Shown: one piece after another, positions 51,051 to 61,067 of the stretch | Numbering within the stretch: the first letter of the stretch is position 1 | How the letters are laid out: every line of letters begins with the position of its first letter | Assembly: GCA_937911505.1 (NCBI GenBank) | Contig: CALEMF010000015.1 | Location: forward strand, 62,001-126,000 | Length of the DNA stretch: 64,000 nt | Origin: an uncultured Cytophagales bacterium | Lineage (GTDB): Bacteria > Bacteroidota > Bacteroidia > Cytophagales > Thermonemataceae | Direction: 5' to 3' | Translations under genes and position numbers: made by a program | The notes under the pieces: generated by a model | Told to the model about the DNA's origin: nothing | What the model saw: only the letters and a program-made list of their open reading frames with translations | Databases searched by the model: none

Positions 51051-52757
51051 CTACCGAATCAACTGAAGCGTACCTCGGTACTGTTGCGTTCTACCGCTTG
51101 CATCTTTGATTTCAGCTACGTAAAGATATGTGTCTACAGGCTGATCTTGTTGATTAAAGCGACCATCCCAACCTTCTTGCAGTTCATTAGAAGTAAATAC
51201 TTTTAGCCCATTTTTATTGAATATTTCTAAACTATACTCACTAATAAAAACACCTTTACCCAAGAAAGTATCATTGAGTTGATCGCCGTTGGGTGTAAAG
51301 GCACTAGGAAGAAAAAGACGGGCGGGACGCTCTATGGTTACTACATTCGAGGCACTCACAAAACCTGAGCTGGTAGTAGCCTCTATGCGATAACGTAAGA
51401 CTTGATTCTCAGTATCTTCACTAGTAAGGCTATGGCTGAATATACCGCCTAGTTCGATGGAATTGATAACCTCTCCGAGAGCATTCAGTTGGCGTAAGGC
51501 ATAGGTAACAGTTTCTTCCTCACTGTTGATATAGGGTGTCCAGTTGAAAGTAAGGGTTTCCAATTCTTCTTCTACTGAAAGTACTATTGTACATACAGTT
51601 GGTGAGTCAAGTGTTTGAAAACCACAAGAGGTTGTATAAGCTACCTTATAGCAGGTAAGAGCGGAAGGGTTAAGGGTACCTTCATCAGTGTAAGTGGTAG
51701 TATTTTCTACCTGCCCTACAGGTGTATCTCCCTGAATGATCTGGTAACTATTTAGATCAGGTGCTTCGTAGCCAGAGGCATCCCAACTTACGACAACACC
51801 AGCCTCCTGAACGGTGACATTGACATTTTGAAGTACGATCGGGTAGGTTTCGGTAATATTGATAGGTAAAGTGATCGCCTCTTCTACCAATACATTACTA
51901 CATACATCCGTGACACGCAGTCGATAGTTTCTGGGAACAGTCAGCGTGTTGACGTTTTCTTGCGTAAGCGTAAAGTTACCAGTTGTTGCTTCATCTATGG
52001 CCAAAGTAGCTAACACTACTTCAGCACCTGCCTCATTCGTTCCTTCTAGTTGATAGGTATATTCTGGAGAAGTATCAAAACTGATTCCTACACGTCCCTC
52101 ACAGAAGCTATTAGGTACTTCTGGAACCACACTAAAGTTGGGATTAATGGTAGGGACAATATCAACATCCTGCTGGCCCGTTCCTCCATTACAGGGTGTG
52201 CTGGCGATGTTGTTGAGGATGTGTATGCCTTGCACATTTACAGAAAAAGTACCAGTACTCGCATACGTATGCGTGACGGTTTCACCCGGGGATGCGGTAG
52301 TGGTAGCACCATCCCCAAAATTAATGTTGTAAGTATCGTAAACTGTATCGGTAATTGTAAGTGAAAGGACACGGTCTCTACACCTTCTAGTAACAAACTG
52401 CGGGGTGGGAATTGGCAGTACACGGATATAGTTACTTCTAACGTACCTCTGACCGTCGTCGGCCGCATCGTTGCCTTCTACGGCTACACTATAGGTGCCT
52501 GCTTCACCATAAATATGAGGAAAATTTGACAAGTTGCTCCCTATAGAAACTTCTTGCGATTTTTCAGTAGGAGAAGTGTAATCAAAAAAGTAGAAGATTT
52601 CCTTCACTAAATCGTGATCATTCACCATTATCAAAGTCTGACCTACACAAACCTCTACCGGACTTGTATTCTTGTCGTAGCCGTCCAAAAAAAACTGCGC
52701 CTCCAATTCAATGCTTATACATAAAAGAGAAAGGATAGCAATATACTTACGCAACAT
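51051..52757 (-). CDS. T9SS-secreted PKD/FN3 protein with gliding-motility-type C-terminal domain
   Basis: A 568-residue surface protein. Signal peptide about 1-20 (MLRKYIAILSLLCISIELEAQ). PKD-like domain around 125-180 (INFGDGATTTASPGETVTHTYASTGTFSVNVQG). FN3-like repeats follow, up to about 480. The C-terminus FLPSAFTPNGDQLNDTFLGKG ... LEIFNKNGLKVF ... GWDGRFNQQDQPVDTYLYVAEIKDASGR is the type B (gliding-motility-associated) sorting domain, so the protein should leave by T9SS. Gene stands alone. Confidence 0.92.
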   Translation of the reverse strand: MLRKYIAILSLLCISIELEAQFFLDGYDKNTSPVEVCVGQTLIMVNDHDLVKEIFYFFDYTSPTEKSQEVSIGSNLSNFPHIYGEAGTYSVAVEGNDAADDGQRYVRSNYIRVLPIPTPQFVTRRCRDRVLSLTITDTVYDTYNINFGDGATTTASPGETVTHTYASTGTFSVNVQGIHILNNIASTPCNGGTGQQDVDIVPTINPNFSVVPEVPNSFCEGRVGISFDTSPEYTYQLEGTNEAGAEVVLATLAIDEATTGNFTLTQENVNTLTVPRNYRLRVTDVCSNVLVEEAITLPINITETYPIVLQNVNVTVQEAGVVVSWDASGYEAPDLNSYQIIQGDTPVGQVENTTTYTDEGTLNPSALTCYKVAYTTSCGFQTLDSPTVCTIVLSVEEELETLTFNWTPYINSEEETVTYALRQLNALGEVINSIELGGIFSHSLTSEDTENQVLRYRIEATTSSGFVSASNVVTIERPARLFLPSAFTPNGDQLNDTFLGKGVFISEYSLEIFNKNGLKVFTSNELQEGWDGRFNQQDQPVDTYLYVAEIKDASGRTQQYRGTLQLIR

Positions 52758-52881
52758 ACCTTCGTGTTTTTAAAGCTTGTGGTCGTGTACGGTATATACG
52801 GGTCAGGGTTACTTTGGTAAGTTGTAGGAATACTTTTTATCTAAAAAAAACAGTGACTTGTAAATACCTCTTTGTAGTTTA

Positions 52882-55800
52882 TTAGGGCTTTCTAATGTAA
52901 ATGGCAGCGCCTATCATTTGATCATCTGACATCAGTGGTTCGAAGAGTACCCTTACTTTAGAGCGGTATTTTCCTGAGCCGTATTCTTCTTCTTCCTCAA
53001 AATGCTTTTTTTGCTCCATGAGTCTTTCCCAAGCAGTGATCATCTTGTCATAATCTTCTGTATCTTCAAAAATTTTCATCCAGTCGTTTCCTACCTTTAG
53101 GTCTGTATCAAAGGCATGAGAAATAGTCTTCTGCATTTTGGAGTTAAAGTTCAGAATACGGTGGTTATTATCTAAGGAAACAATGCTATCGTGCGACTTA
53201 TCAATAATTTGCTCTGTAATGAGGTTATTGCGCTTGAGGCTCTCTTCCATACGCACCTTCTCTATCTCTTCTATCTTAATGGTGAGTAAGTCGAGCATAG
53301 AGGTAACAAAGCTCTGCTCTTCCAAAGTCCATTCACGTGGCGTTCTTACGTGCTCACAGGAGATCATTCCTTTGAGTTTACCACCTACTCTTACAGGATA
53401 GGTAAGGAGCGAGGTAACACTCGCCGCTGCTAAGTACTGTGGCGTAAGTTCTTTGGTACGAGGATCTACTTGGGCAAATTCAGATAGTATGACTGGCTCC
53501 TCGTGTAGGGCATTGAAGAAGCTAGGGTAGTCTTCTTCTTTGAGTACAGTACCTTCTTCGTGCTTTTCTTGGTGTGCATCGTATACATCAATGCAACGAA
53601 GTGTTTCATATTCATACTCCCAAATACTTACCCGTGCGATGTTGAGGGTACTAGAGATAGACTCTGTTGCCCTAGAAGCAAAGCTCTGCAAATTGAAATC
53701 TTGTAGCTTAAGGGAGCCAAGTGAGGTAAGCGTTTCGATTTGCTTACGCAGACGCTCTTTACTCTCTATAATTGTCTCCTCGTTTTTCTTTTGATCAGTA
53801 ATGTCTTGGTAGGTACCAATGAGCCCTACTACCTCGCCTTCACTGTCGTGGAAAGGAACTTTACTAACACGTAACCACGCTTGCCTACCATTGGCCTGAA
53901 TTTGAGATTGAAGCACATCCAGCTCTGGCATATTGGTCTCCATAATCTTTTTATCCGTAGCTACATAAAACTCAGCTTCTTGCTCGTTAAAGAGATCATA
54001 GTCAGTTTTACCAACAATATCTTCTACCTGTTCCAGCCCTACGGTTTGTAAGAATTTCTTGTTACACCCAAGGAAAACAGAGTCAGTATCTTTCCAGAAT
54101 ACACTTTGAGGAAGCGTATCGATGATCTTCTGAAGCATATCTTTAGAAGCCTGTAGTTTTTGTTGTGCTTCTCTTTGTTCAGAAAGGTTTCGGATAGCAA
54201 ATACACGAATGCGCTGTTCTTCAAATCTTACTACCCGCCCTTGAATCTCTACAGGAATTTCACTTTTTTCTTTATTGAGCAAAACCGCATCATACGATTT
54301 ATCGTAGCCCAACTGCATATTGATAATGGCCACCGCCTTACTCTCTGTATCTAAGAAGTTGAACATATATTTACCGATCAACTCATCGTAGGTATAGCCT
54401 GTAATTTGACAGAAGGCTTTATTGACATCCTTGATGTATCCTTTGTCGTGGATAACGATTCCCTCAGTGGTAGAGTTGGTAATGGCCTGTAGGCGTTGCT
54501 CACTTCTTACAATTGTCTGCTCTGCTAGTTTTTGATCGGTAATATCTTTCGTAAACAAAACAGCCCCCATCGTGTGCCCTTCTTTACTTTTTACAGGGTT
54601 ATAATATCTCCTGAAGTAGAACTCTTCCAAGAGAATTTCTCGCTCTTTTTCTTTACCACCTGATTTATATTTTTCTATCTCTGTAATCTCATAATGCTCT
54701 ACTTCAGAGTGAGCACCTCCCTCAAAGGCCTTTTGCCAGCCTTCCATCAATTTTTCAGGTAGTTCAGGGCGTGTCTTGTAGTCAAAATCATTGAAAAGGT
54801 GCATCCCTATTTGGGGAGTGGTACCCGTTTCTTTTTGCATGAAATCGGACCATTGCTCATTGAAAGCCAAGATATGAAAATCGGTATCCACCGTAATAAT
54901 TTCATCTTCTGTACTTTCTAGAATGGACTTCATCCTCAAGTTAGCAGTTTCTCTCTCGCGCTGAATACGGTGTTGTTCGGTGATATCCCTTAAAATGAGG
55001 GCGATAGCAGAGTAGTTACTTTTGCTATCTTTAATCCCTACAATATTTCCTGTCATGTAAGCAATCTGCTTACTTTTTAGGTTCATAATGCGTAGCTCTC
55101 CTTCCCAAAAGCCATACTTCATTACTTCTGGTAGTACTTCATTATCAAACTTTACCCATTCTGACTCTGGGAAAAATGTTTTGAGATATATTTTTTTATC
55201 GTCGTATTCTGTAACGCCAAATACTTCTTGTCCTACACGGTTAGCATAAATTACTTGGTGTTTCATATTCACCATCATCACGAAGTCGGTAGCGTTTTCT
55301 ACCATCGCTACAAACTTCTGCTGTTCTATTTGTTGCTTCTCAAGTAGGTCGTTTTGCTGGCGTATTTTTGCCTCAATATTTTTCTGGCGGGTAATATCTT
55401 GGATGGTACCGTATAGGAATTTGGTGCGATCAGTCCCCTCTTCTACGATACGTTTAATTGAGAGGGCTACGTTGCGTACCTCTCCACCAATTTGCTTGAT
55501 TCTGAACTCAAGTGTATCTTCAAAAATATCATCGTAAGAAGTAATTGCTTCGCCAATACCCGCATTGACATTCTCACGATCCGCGTCGTACACGAAAATA
55601 TTGAGGAAGCGTTCCATAGGAATGATGAAGCCTCCCTCAATTTCATTGTTAGTTCTTAAGATTCTGAAAAACTCCTTGTTCCCAACCATCTGCTGTTGGT
55701 CTACATCAAGCTTCCAAGGGGCTAGGTCAGCCAAAAGCAGTGCTTCAGAAAGTTGCGCCTCCTTCTCTTGTAGTTCTACAGTACGCTCTTTCACTTGTAA

Positions 55801-57435
55801 CTCCAAGTTTTCCTTCATCTTTTCCAGCTCCTTCTGGCTCTCACGCATCACCTCCTGGGTAGCAGCTAATTCTTCCATATTTTGCCGCATCATTTCATCT
55901 TGTGCCTGCATTTGCTCAGCAGCCTGTTGAGATTCCTCTAGCAGGCGTTGTGTGTTCTGCGAGGTACGCACATTAGCGAGGGTAGAGGCAATGTTATCAG
56001 AAAGATTTTCTACGAATTCTATTTCGTGTGTTTGGAAAGGATTGAAAGAGGCAATTTCTAGCGCGCCGTATACTTCGTTGTTGTCCATTAAAGGAACAAT
56101 CAACAAATGCTTAGGAGTAGCATCTCCCAAACCAGAGGTAATTTCGATGTATTCTTCTGGTACTCGGTCAAGGTGCAAAGTATCTTTCTCTAAAACAGCT
56201 TGCCCTATGAGTCCCTGTCCTACTTCGATACGTTTTTGCACGTACTTTCTCTGATCGTAGGCAAAAGAAGCCTTCATTTCTAGATAAGCATCTTGATCTT
56301 CCTCCTTTATCAATACAAAAAGCCCGCCTTGGTTGGCTTTGAGGTAATTGACGAGGTGCGAAACAATACGATATGATAAATCTTCTAAGTCATCTGTACG
56401 GGTACGCAAGATGTCTACAAACATGGCCAGTCCTTCATTGGCCCAGTTACGGCGTGCATCTTCTTCAGCTACTTTTACCAAGTTATCGCGCATGTCGATC
56501 AATGCATCACTGAGCATGTCTTTGTCACCTTTGGCTTTGTAGTCAAAAGCAAACTCAAACTGCCCAATACTTTTGGCGAATTCAGTGGTTTGCTTTAGAC
56601 CAGTGATTAAGCGATTAATGTGATAAGAAAGCGTACCTATCTCATCTTTTCGCTCATAATAAAAGCGCTGGGTAAAATCTCCGTGTGAAATTTCTTCTGT
56701 AACTTCTGCCATTTTATCGAGTGGCTTTACAAAGCTTCTCAAAATATAAAAGTAGCCAAATACAAGCCCAGCCAAAATGAACAGAATCACAATAAACAGT
56801 AAAAACTGGATGACAAACTGAGATTGTATGTAATCTGAAATATATAGCTCAGTCAGCTCAGCATTGTATTGCTGAAGCTTTTTCTGCATATCAACGAGGT
56901 TACCATACGCCCTCATTACACTAGGATTCTTGATTTTTTCTACGGTAGGCGTAGAGGCAATCTCGGCGAAAATACTTTCTTCTAGTGTAGCATCAGGCTG
57001 GATGATAGTATCTATCTCTACTTTCTCATCTAGTATTACTTGTAAGTTGGTTTTGTAGTCTTTCCAAGTTTTATTGAGCTCGTTGAGCTTGAGCAGATTT
57101 TCTCCTGTAGTAGCATTGACTTTTCCCTCAGTAGCTTGGATAGTAATGGCTCGCCCATTTTTCAGTATATCGAGCTGGTCATCGTATTCATCAATAAAGT
57201 TTTTGAGGTCGCCCTTGGCTTCATTATCTTTTTCTACCACTCTACTCGCTGTGTAAGCCATGCTAGCGAGAAGCCTCTCTGCTTTCCGCGAAATCTCAAT
57301 GGCTACGGCATCGGTACGTAAAGCATTATTAGAGAGTGTAATAAGACCATAACCTATCACTACTAGGATGGTAAGTGAGAGGAAGAGGAGTCCTATGATT
57401 TGCTTAATACTAAGATGTTTTCTTTTTTTCTTCAT
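52882..57435 (-). CDS. very large HAMP/GAF/PAS sensor without an output domain
   Basis: Length 1517 residues. TM1 about 13-33; periplasmic sensing region; TM2 about 207-232; HAMP about 230-285 (PLDKMAEVTEEISHGDFTQRFYYERKDEIGTLSYHINRL). Then a GAF domain (about 340-490), a coiled coil (about 500-575, including many Gln/Met/Glu), a string of four to five PAS domains (about 580-1230), a second GAF (about 1245-1400) and a final PAS (about 1410-1517, ending IGAAIYIRKP). No HisKA, HATPase, GGDEF, EAL, PP2C or MCP signature was found. It may work by protein-protein signalling with a separate partner. It lies alone, divergent from the T9SS genes. Confidence 0.9.
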   Translation of the reverse strand: MKKKRKHLSIKQIIGLLFLSLTILVVIGYGLITLSNNALRTDAVAIEISRKAERLLASMAYTASRVVEKDNEAKGDLKNFIDEYDDQLDILKNGRAITIQATEGKVNATTGENLLKLNELNKTWKDYKTNLQVILDEKVEIDTIIQPDATLEESIFAEIASTPTVEKIKNPSVMRAYGNLVDMQKKLQQYNAELTELYISDYIQSQFVIQFLLFIVILFILAGLVFGYFYILRSFVKPLDKMAEVTEEISHGDFTQRFYYERKDEIGTLSYHINRLITGLKQTTEFAKSIGQFEFAFDYKAKGDKDMLSDALIDMRDNLVKVAEEDARRNWANEGLAMFVDILRTRTDDLEDLSYRIVSHLVNYLKANQGGLFVLIKEEDQDAYLEMKASFAYDQRKYVQKRIEVGQGLIGQAVLEKDTLHLDRVPEEYIEITSGLGDATPKHLLIVPLMDNNEVYGALEIASFNPFQTHEIEFVENLSDNIASTLANVRTSQNTQRLLEESQQAAEQMQAQDEMMRQNMEELAATQEVMRESQKELEKMKENLELQVKERTVELQEKEAQLSEALLLADLAPWKLDVDQQQMVGNKEFFRILRTNNEIEGGFIIPMERFLNIFVYDADRENVNAGIGEAITSYDDIFEDTLEFRIKQIGGEVRNVALSIKRIVEEGTDRTKFLYGTIQDITRQKNIEAKIRQQNDLLEKQQIEQQKFVAMVENATDFVMMVNMKHQVIYANRVGQEVFGVTEYDDKKIYLKTFFPESEWVKFDNEVLPEVMKYGFWEGELRIMNLKSKQIAYMTGNIVGIKDSKSNYSAIALILRDITEQHRIQRERETANLRMKSILESTEDEIITVDTDFHILAFNEQWSDFMQKETGTTPQIGMHLFNDFDYKTRPELPEKLMEGWQKAFEGGAHSEVEHYEITEIEKYKSGGKEKEREILLEEFYFRRYYNPVKSKEGHTMGAVLFTKDITDQKLAEQTIVRSEQRLQAITNSTTEGIVIHDKGYIKDVNKAFCQITGYTYDELIGKYMFNFLDTESKAVAIINMQLGYDKSYDAVLLNKEKSEIPVEIQGRVVRFEEQRIRVFAIRNLSEQREAQQKLQASKDMLQKIIDTLPQSVFWKDTDSVFLGCNKKFLQTVGLEQVEDIVGKTDYDLFNEQEAEFYVATDKKIMETNMPELDVLQSQIQANGRQAWLRVSKVPFHDSEGEVVGLIGTYQDITDQKKNEETIIESKERLRKQIETLTSLGSLKLQDFNLQSFASRATESISSTLNIARVSIWEYEYETLRCIDVYDAHQEKHEEGTVLKEEDYPSFFNALHEEPVILSEFAQVDPRTKELTPQYLAAASVTSLLTYPVRVGGKLKGMISCEHVRTPREWTLEEQSFVTSMLDLLTIKIEEIEKVRMEESLKRNNLITEQIIDKSHDSIVSLDNNHRILNFNSKMQKTISHAFDTDLKVGNDWMKIFEDTEDYDKMITAWERLMEQKKHFEEEEEYGSGKYRSKVRVLFEPLMSDDQMIGAAIYIRKP

Positions 57436-57775
57436 CTGCGATAATAATTCTTGCTTAAATTTCCTATGAAATTTTATGGGAAAGAAGATAAAACGCTACC
57501 TACCCAATCAAATCTAAACTATTTTTCTGAAGAAAAAAAATATTGACAGAAGGGAGAAGCGACCAACATATAAACCCTTAAAATGCACAAGTATTTGGGA
57601 TTTTTTACCTAAAAATAATTTGATTGTAAGTTTCTGCTTACTTTTTTTGTAAAATGTGCATATAAACTAGGGAGTAAACACAACCTCCAATCGATGAATC
57701 CGTAACATAGGAAGGGTTATTAGCACATATTTTACACAAGCTTTTGTTTTTAGTCATCAGTACACAGTAGATGCC
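57436..57775. other. divergent intergenic region between the giant sensor and the T9SS paralogs
   Basis: This 340-bp, AT-rich gap has no gene. For the sensor, a TAGATTTG -7-like box reads on the minus strand at 57509-57516. For the T9SS gene, TTTG (57619-57622) is followed by 19 nt and TTTTTTTG (57642-57649), one base off TAnnTTTG. No palindrome or repeat stood out. Both promoters are tentative. Confidence 0.35.
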
Positions 57776-60700
57776 ATGAAGAAAATTATACAAATTATTG
57801 TTCCTGCTTTTTTTATACTATTGCCGCATTTCTTACAAGCGCAGATATTAGATAGGGTATGGGCTTATGAGGGGTTCGATTATTACCAAGGAACGATTAA
57901 TGCCAATCTAGAACCAGATGTCTTTACTTTGACAGGTTATAAAGATATACCAACTATTGCTTCTCAACAGATATCTGCTAGTATATCGATCCCTATTCAT
58001 ACAATCAATGAAGATCAATCCAATACGAATGCGGCCTTAGGGCTGGGTTGGGCGGGGGATTGGGTGCATTCCACCGGTACTACTAATGAAACAAACTATC
58101 GAGTTACAGGTGGAACTTTTACATCACCGATTTCAAGTGCTTCAGACGATATTAGCTTGGTAAACTCAGGAGTTTTTGGTAGAGGAGGAGGAGGTACTTC
58201 CATAGGGAGACGTTTGCAAACAAGTACAGGAGGGCCTTTCTTTCAGTTTGAACTTGATGGAGGACCATTTGCGCAGGGAACAAATCCCGTAAACTTCAGT
58301 AGCTCAGATCGGGTAGATCCCTTCCTTTTTCTTGATCCTGTTCTCATGGAGTATCCAAGCCCAATCCGATTAAGAGGCGCTGGTAATGAAGGAATTGTTA
58401 GACATAATGCAGCACAAACCTTTGGTTCACCTACGCCTATCACTCACACTAATAATACTTGGATTGGAGCACAAGGTAGCAGTATTTGGGTAGCGGTAAT
58501 GATGCGAAAGAATGCAACCAATGATGAAGAATGCTATATCTCTTTACACCGTAATGATACAGAACCTTGGAATATAGACCAAGCCAACACGGTACAGATT
58601 GGTTACTTTGGGGCAGCTAGCAACAATGCGGGAAATCGCTATTGGGGAGTACGTGTGAATGGAACAGTAACAGCTGCCACTGGAAGCGATGATGCACGCA
58701 TTACACCTGGCACAGGAGATGAGTTTGATTTATTGATAACTGAAATTAACTTTGATTACACAGGCAATCATACCATAAGTCTTTATGTATTGCGAGATGG
58801 GAGTAGAGGAGGCGGTTACGCAAGCCCAGGAACAAGGTTTGAGAATTTTATTAATGGCACCTTAGATCCTAGCTTGCTGACCAGTAAAGACCTAGAGGTT
58901 ACAGCGCTAGGTACAACAAATTTATCCTTCCATTCACTTTCTTACTTTGGAGGAACAAGCGCAGATCAGAGCGCCATTGATGAGATACGTTTTGGAGGCG
59001 CTCTAGAGAATGTTGCCCTTACCTCTGATGCCATCAGCTTGGTAAGAGGACTTTGTGAGGAGTCAGGAGGAACGAGTGGAGAGAATATTTATCCCGTTGG
59101 GAGCTTTGGAGAAGCCACTAGCATAAATCCAGATGGGAGTTCTGCAACCCCTGCTGCTGACGAAATACAAGGAAGTAATGCTGACTGGGGAACAGGAGGG
59201 AATGCCCCTGATCCTACAGATGGTACTCGTGGAGATAATGTTAGTCCAGACAATCCCTTACTACCTGTGATTATTAAGAGAGCAGACGCAGAAATAGAAC
59301 CAGGTATAGAATACCAAGACATCACTGGAGGTGCCTACATCTATGTCGCTAATCAAGGTGGCCAACCTAATGACGGTTCTTTTACGGTCGCCACACAAAA
59401 TCGAGAAGTATTTGGGGCTTGGAACAGCTTTTATGACAATAGCCCTAACAGGAATGGCTTGATGATGATTGTAAATGCGGCGTATCAACGTGGTGAGTTT
59501 TTCCGACGAACTATTGATGGCTTATGTGGTGATACCCAATACGAATTTTTTGTAGATATCATGAATATCACCAATATACAAGAAAGAACGATCACTAGTG
59601 ATCCTCTGAACGTTACTCCCAATGGGACTAATAATCGCTGTAATCCAACCGAGGAACCTGGCTGTTCTCAGTTCAGCTTTGGAGGAACGGATCAAAGTCA
59701 AAGTTCAGGCATTGGAGCAGCTACTGCAAGTACGGGAACGAGGTTCTACATCAATCCAGATATAGAGTTTCTCATTGATGGTGACCCAGTATATATACCA
59801 CCCATTACAGTAGCTAATGATGCATTGTGGCATCGGGTAGGCTTTACTTTCGTGACAAAGTCTGATTTCAATGTATCTGGAACAGCAACGCTTTCTTTTA
59901 GAAACCGTGCGCCAGGAGGGATTGGTAATGACTTAGCCATAGATAACATTACCTTCCGCCCTTGTGGTCCTTCTTCTGTTTTGAATAATTTAGGAGAGTG
60001 TGCTGACATTGAGCTTTTGATAAGTCCTGGTGGAGAAGGGTATACGGCACCAAGAGTACTCTGGCAGAGTAGCTCAGATGGTGGTCTCACTTGGACAGAC
60101 TTACCTGATTTACCTGGGAATCCCAATCCTGTAGACGCAACTCCTGGCGCAAATCCTGGTGTAGACCCTTCGTTTGCTACTATTCCGCAAAATGATCCTG
60201 CATTGGGTATAGCTCACGGAGATTTAGTACGTGCGTTGATAGCGGGTTCTGATTTGTTTTTCCCCAATGAACAATGTCGTATTGTTGTTGATCCTACTAC
60301 TGTTAACTGTTTCTCTGCTTTACCAGTGGATTTGTTGAATTTTGAAGCTCAAACACAAATAGAAGGCATAGCGCTTACTTGGGAAACACAACAAGAAATT
60401 AATGTGGAAGAGTTTGAGGTAGAACGTTCAATAGATAATGTGAACTTTACTAAAGTGGCTTCCTATAAGGCAGCTAATACAGGCGAGCTGTACCGCCATA
60501 TTGATAGGTTTCCCGCGGCAGGCGTAAATTATTATCGTCTGAAACAAGTAGAGCAGGATGGCTCTTCTGAGTATTCTTCTGTAGTATCAGCGGAGTGGTC
60601 ACAAGAAGGAAATATAAGTGTATACCCTAACCCATCGGTGAATGGTCTTGCCTATATTAGTTTCGATACACCCGAAATAGAAGGTACAGAGGTAGCTATT

Positions 60701-60868
60701 ACATTTGTTAATAGTATTGGTAAGGTTGAAGGCGTTATCGAGAGTAAAGTAAGTGCTACAAAGCAGGTAGTAATTGATACGAGGCACATCACTAACGGAT
60801 TATATGTGTTAGAGATAAATGTGAAAGGAACAGTACTGAAGAAAAAGCTGGTAGTACAGAATAACTAG
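57776..60868 (+). CDS. T9SS type A-sorted surface protein, paralog 1
   Basis: A 1030-residue exported protein: signal peptide MKKIIQIIVPAFFILLPHFLQAQ (about 1-23), then a large Gly/Asn/Thr-rich beta region (about 25-870) and a linker DLLNFEAQTQIEGIALTWETQQEINVEEFEVERS with a fibronectin-like look, and finally the C-terminal sorting domain beginning ISVYPNPS (about 945) and ending LKKKLVVQNN. It would be exported by the type IX system and perhaps attached to the surface. I do not recognise a catalytic domain. A tandem, similar gene follows after 199 bp. Confidence 0.88.
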   Translation: MKKIIQIIVPAFFILLPHFLQAQILDRVWAYEGFDYYQGTINANLEPDVFTLTGYKDIPTIASQQISASISIPIHTINEDQSNTNAALGLGWAGDWVHSTGTTNETNYRVTGGTFTSPISSASDDISLVNSGVFGRGGGGTSIGRRLQTSTGGPFFQFELDGGPFAQGTNPVNFSSSDRVDPFLFLDPVLMEYPSPIRLRGAGNEGIVRHNAAQTFGSPTPITHTNNTWIGAQGSSIWVAVMMRKNATNDEECYISLHRNDTEPWNIDQANTVQIGYFGAASNNAGNRYWGVRVNGTVTAATGSDDARITPGTGDEFDLLITEINFDYTGNHTISLYVLRDGSRGGGYASPGTRFENFINGTLDPSLLTSKDLEVTALGTTNLSFHSLSYFGGTSADQSAIDEIRFGGALENVALTSDAISLVRGLCEESGGTSGENIYPVGSFGEATSINPDGSSATPAADEIQGSNADWGTGGNAPDPTDGTRGDNVSPDNPLLPVIIKRADAEIEPGIEYQDITGGAYIYVANQGGQPNDGSFTVATQNREVFGAWNSFYDNSPNRNGLMMIVNAAYQRGEFFRRTIDGLCGDTQYEFFVDIMNITNIQERTITSDPLNVTPNGTNNRCNPTEEPGCSQFSFGGTDQSQSSGIGAATASTGTRFYINPDIEFLIDGDPVYIPPITVANDALWHRVGFTFVTKSDFNVSGTATLSFRNRAPGGIGNDLAIDNITFRPCGPSSVLNNLGECADIELLISPGGEGYTAPRVLWQSSSDGGLTWTDLPDLPGNPNPVDATPGANPGVDPSFATIPQNDPALGIAHGDLVRALIAGSDLFFPNEQCRIVVDPTTVNCFSALPVDLLNFEAQTQIEGIALTWETQQEINVEEFEVERSIDNVNFTKVASYKAANTGELYRHIDRFPAAGVNYYRLKQVEQDGSSEYSSVVSAEWSQEGNISVYPNPSVNGLAYISFDTPEIEGTEVAITFVNSIGKVEGVIESKVSATKQVVIDTRHITNGLYVLEINVKGTVLKKKLVVQNN

Positions 60869-61067
60869 TAACTTTTTTCCAATATTTCCGCTATTCTTAG
60901 CATAAAGTAGTTACTCGAAGTAATGCAGAATAACGATAGTTGTTTAATCCAAATGATGGTTACCATTACAGGGAAAAAATGTATTAATAGCTATACACGT
61001 AGCTCCGCTACGATTCGTACGTAATATAATAGAGCGTATTTTACAACGATTACTTGTCTATATTTCA
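60869..61067. other. gap between the tandem paralogs, with one hairpin
   Basis: The 199-bp gap contains CGTAGC (60998-61003), loop TCC, and GCTACG (61007-61012): a perfect 6-bp stem, followed by a CGTACG palindrome. There is no T-run, so it is not a standard terminator. No -7/-33 pair was recognised before the second gene. Confidence 0.4.

Noticed and set aside
60998-61020. REP-like repeat shared between 60998-61020 and the arg leader (36778-36840)
   Set aside because: Both have short inverted repeats and an ACGTACG element, but the sequences do not align well enough to be copies of one repeat.
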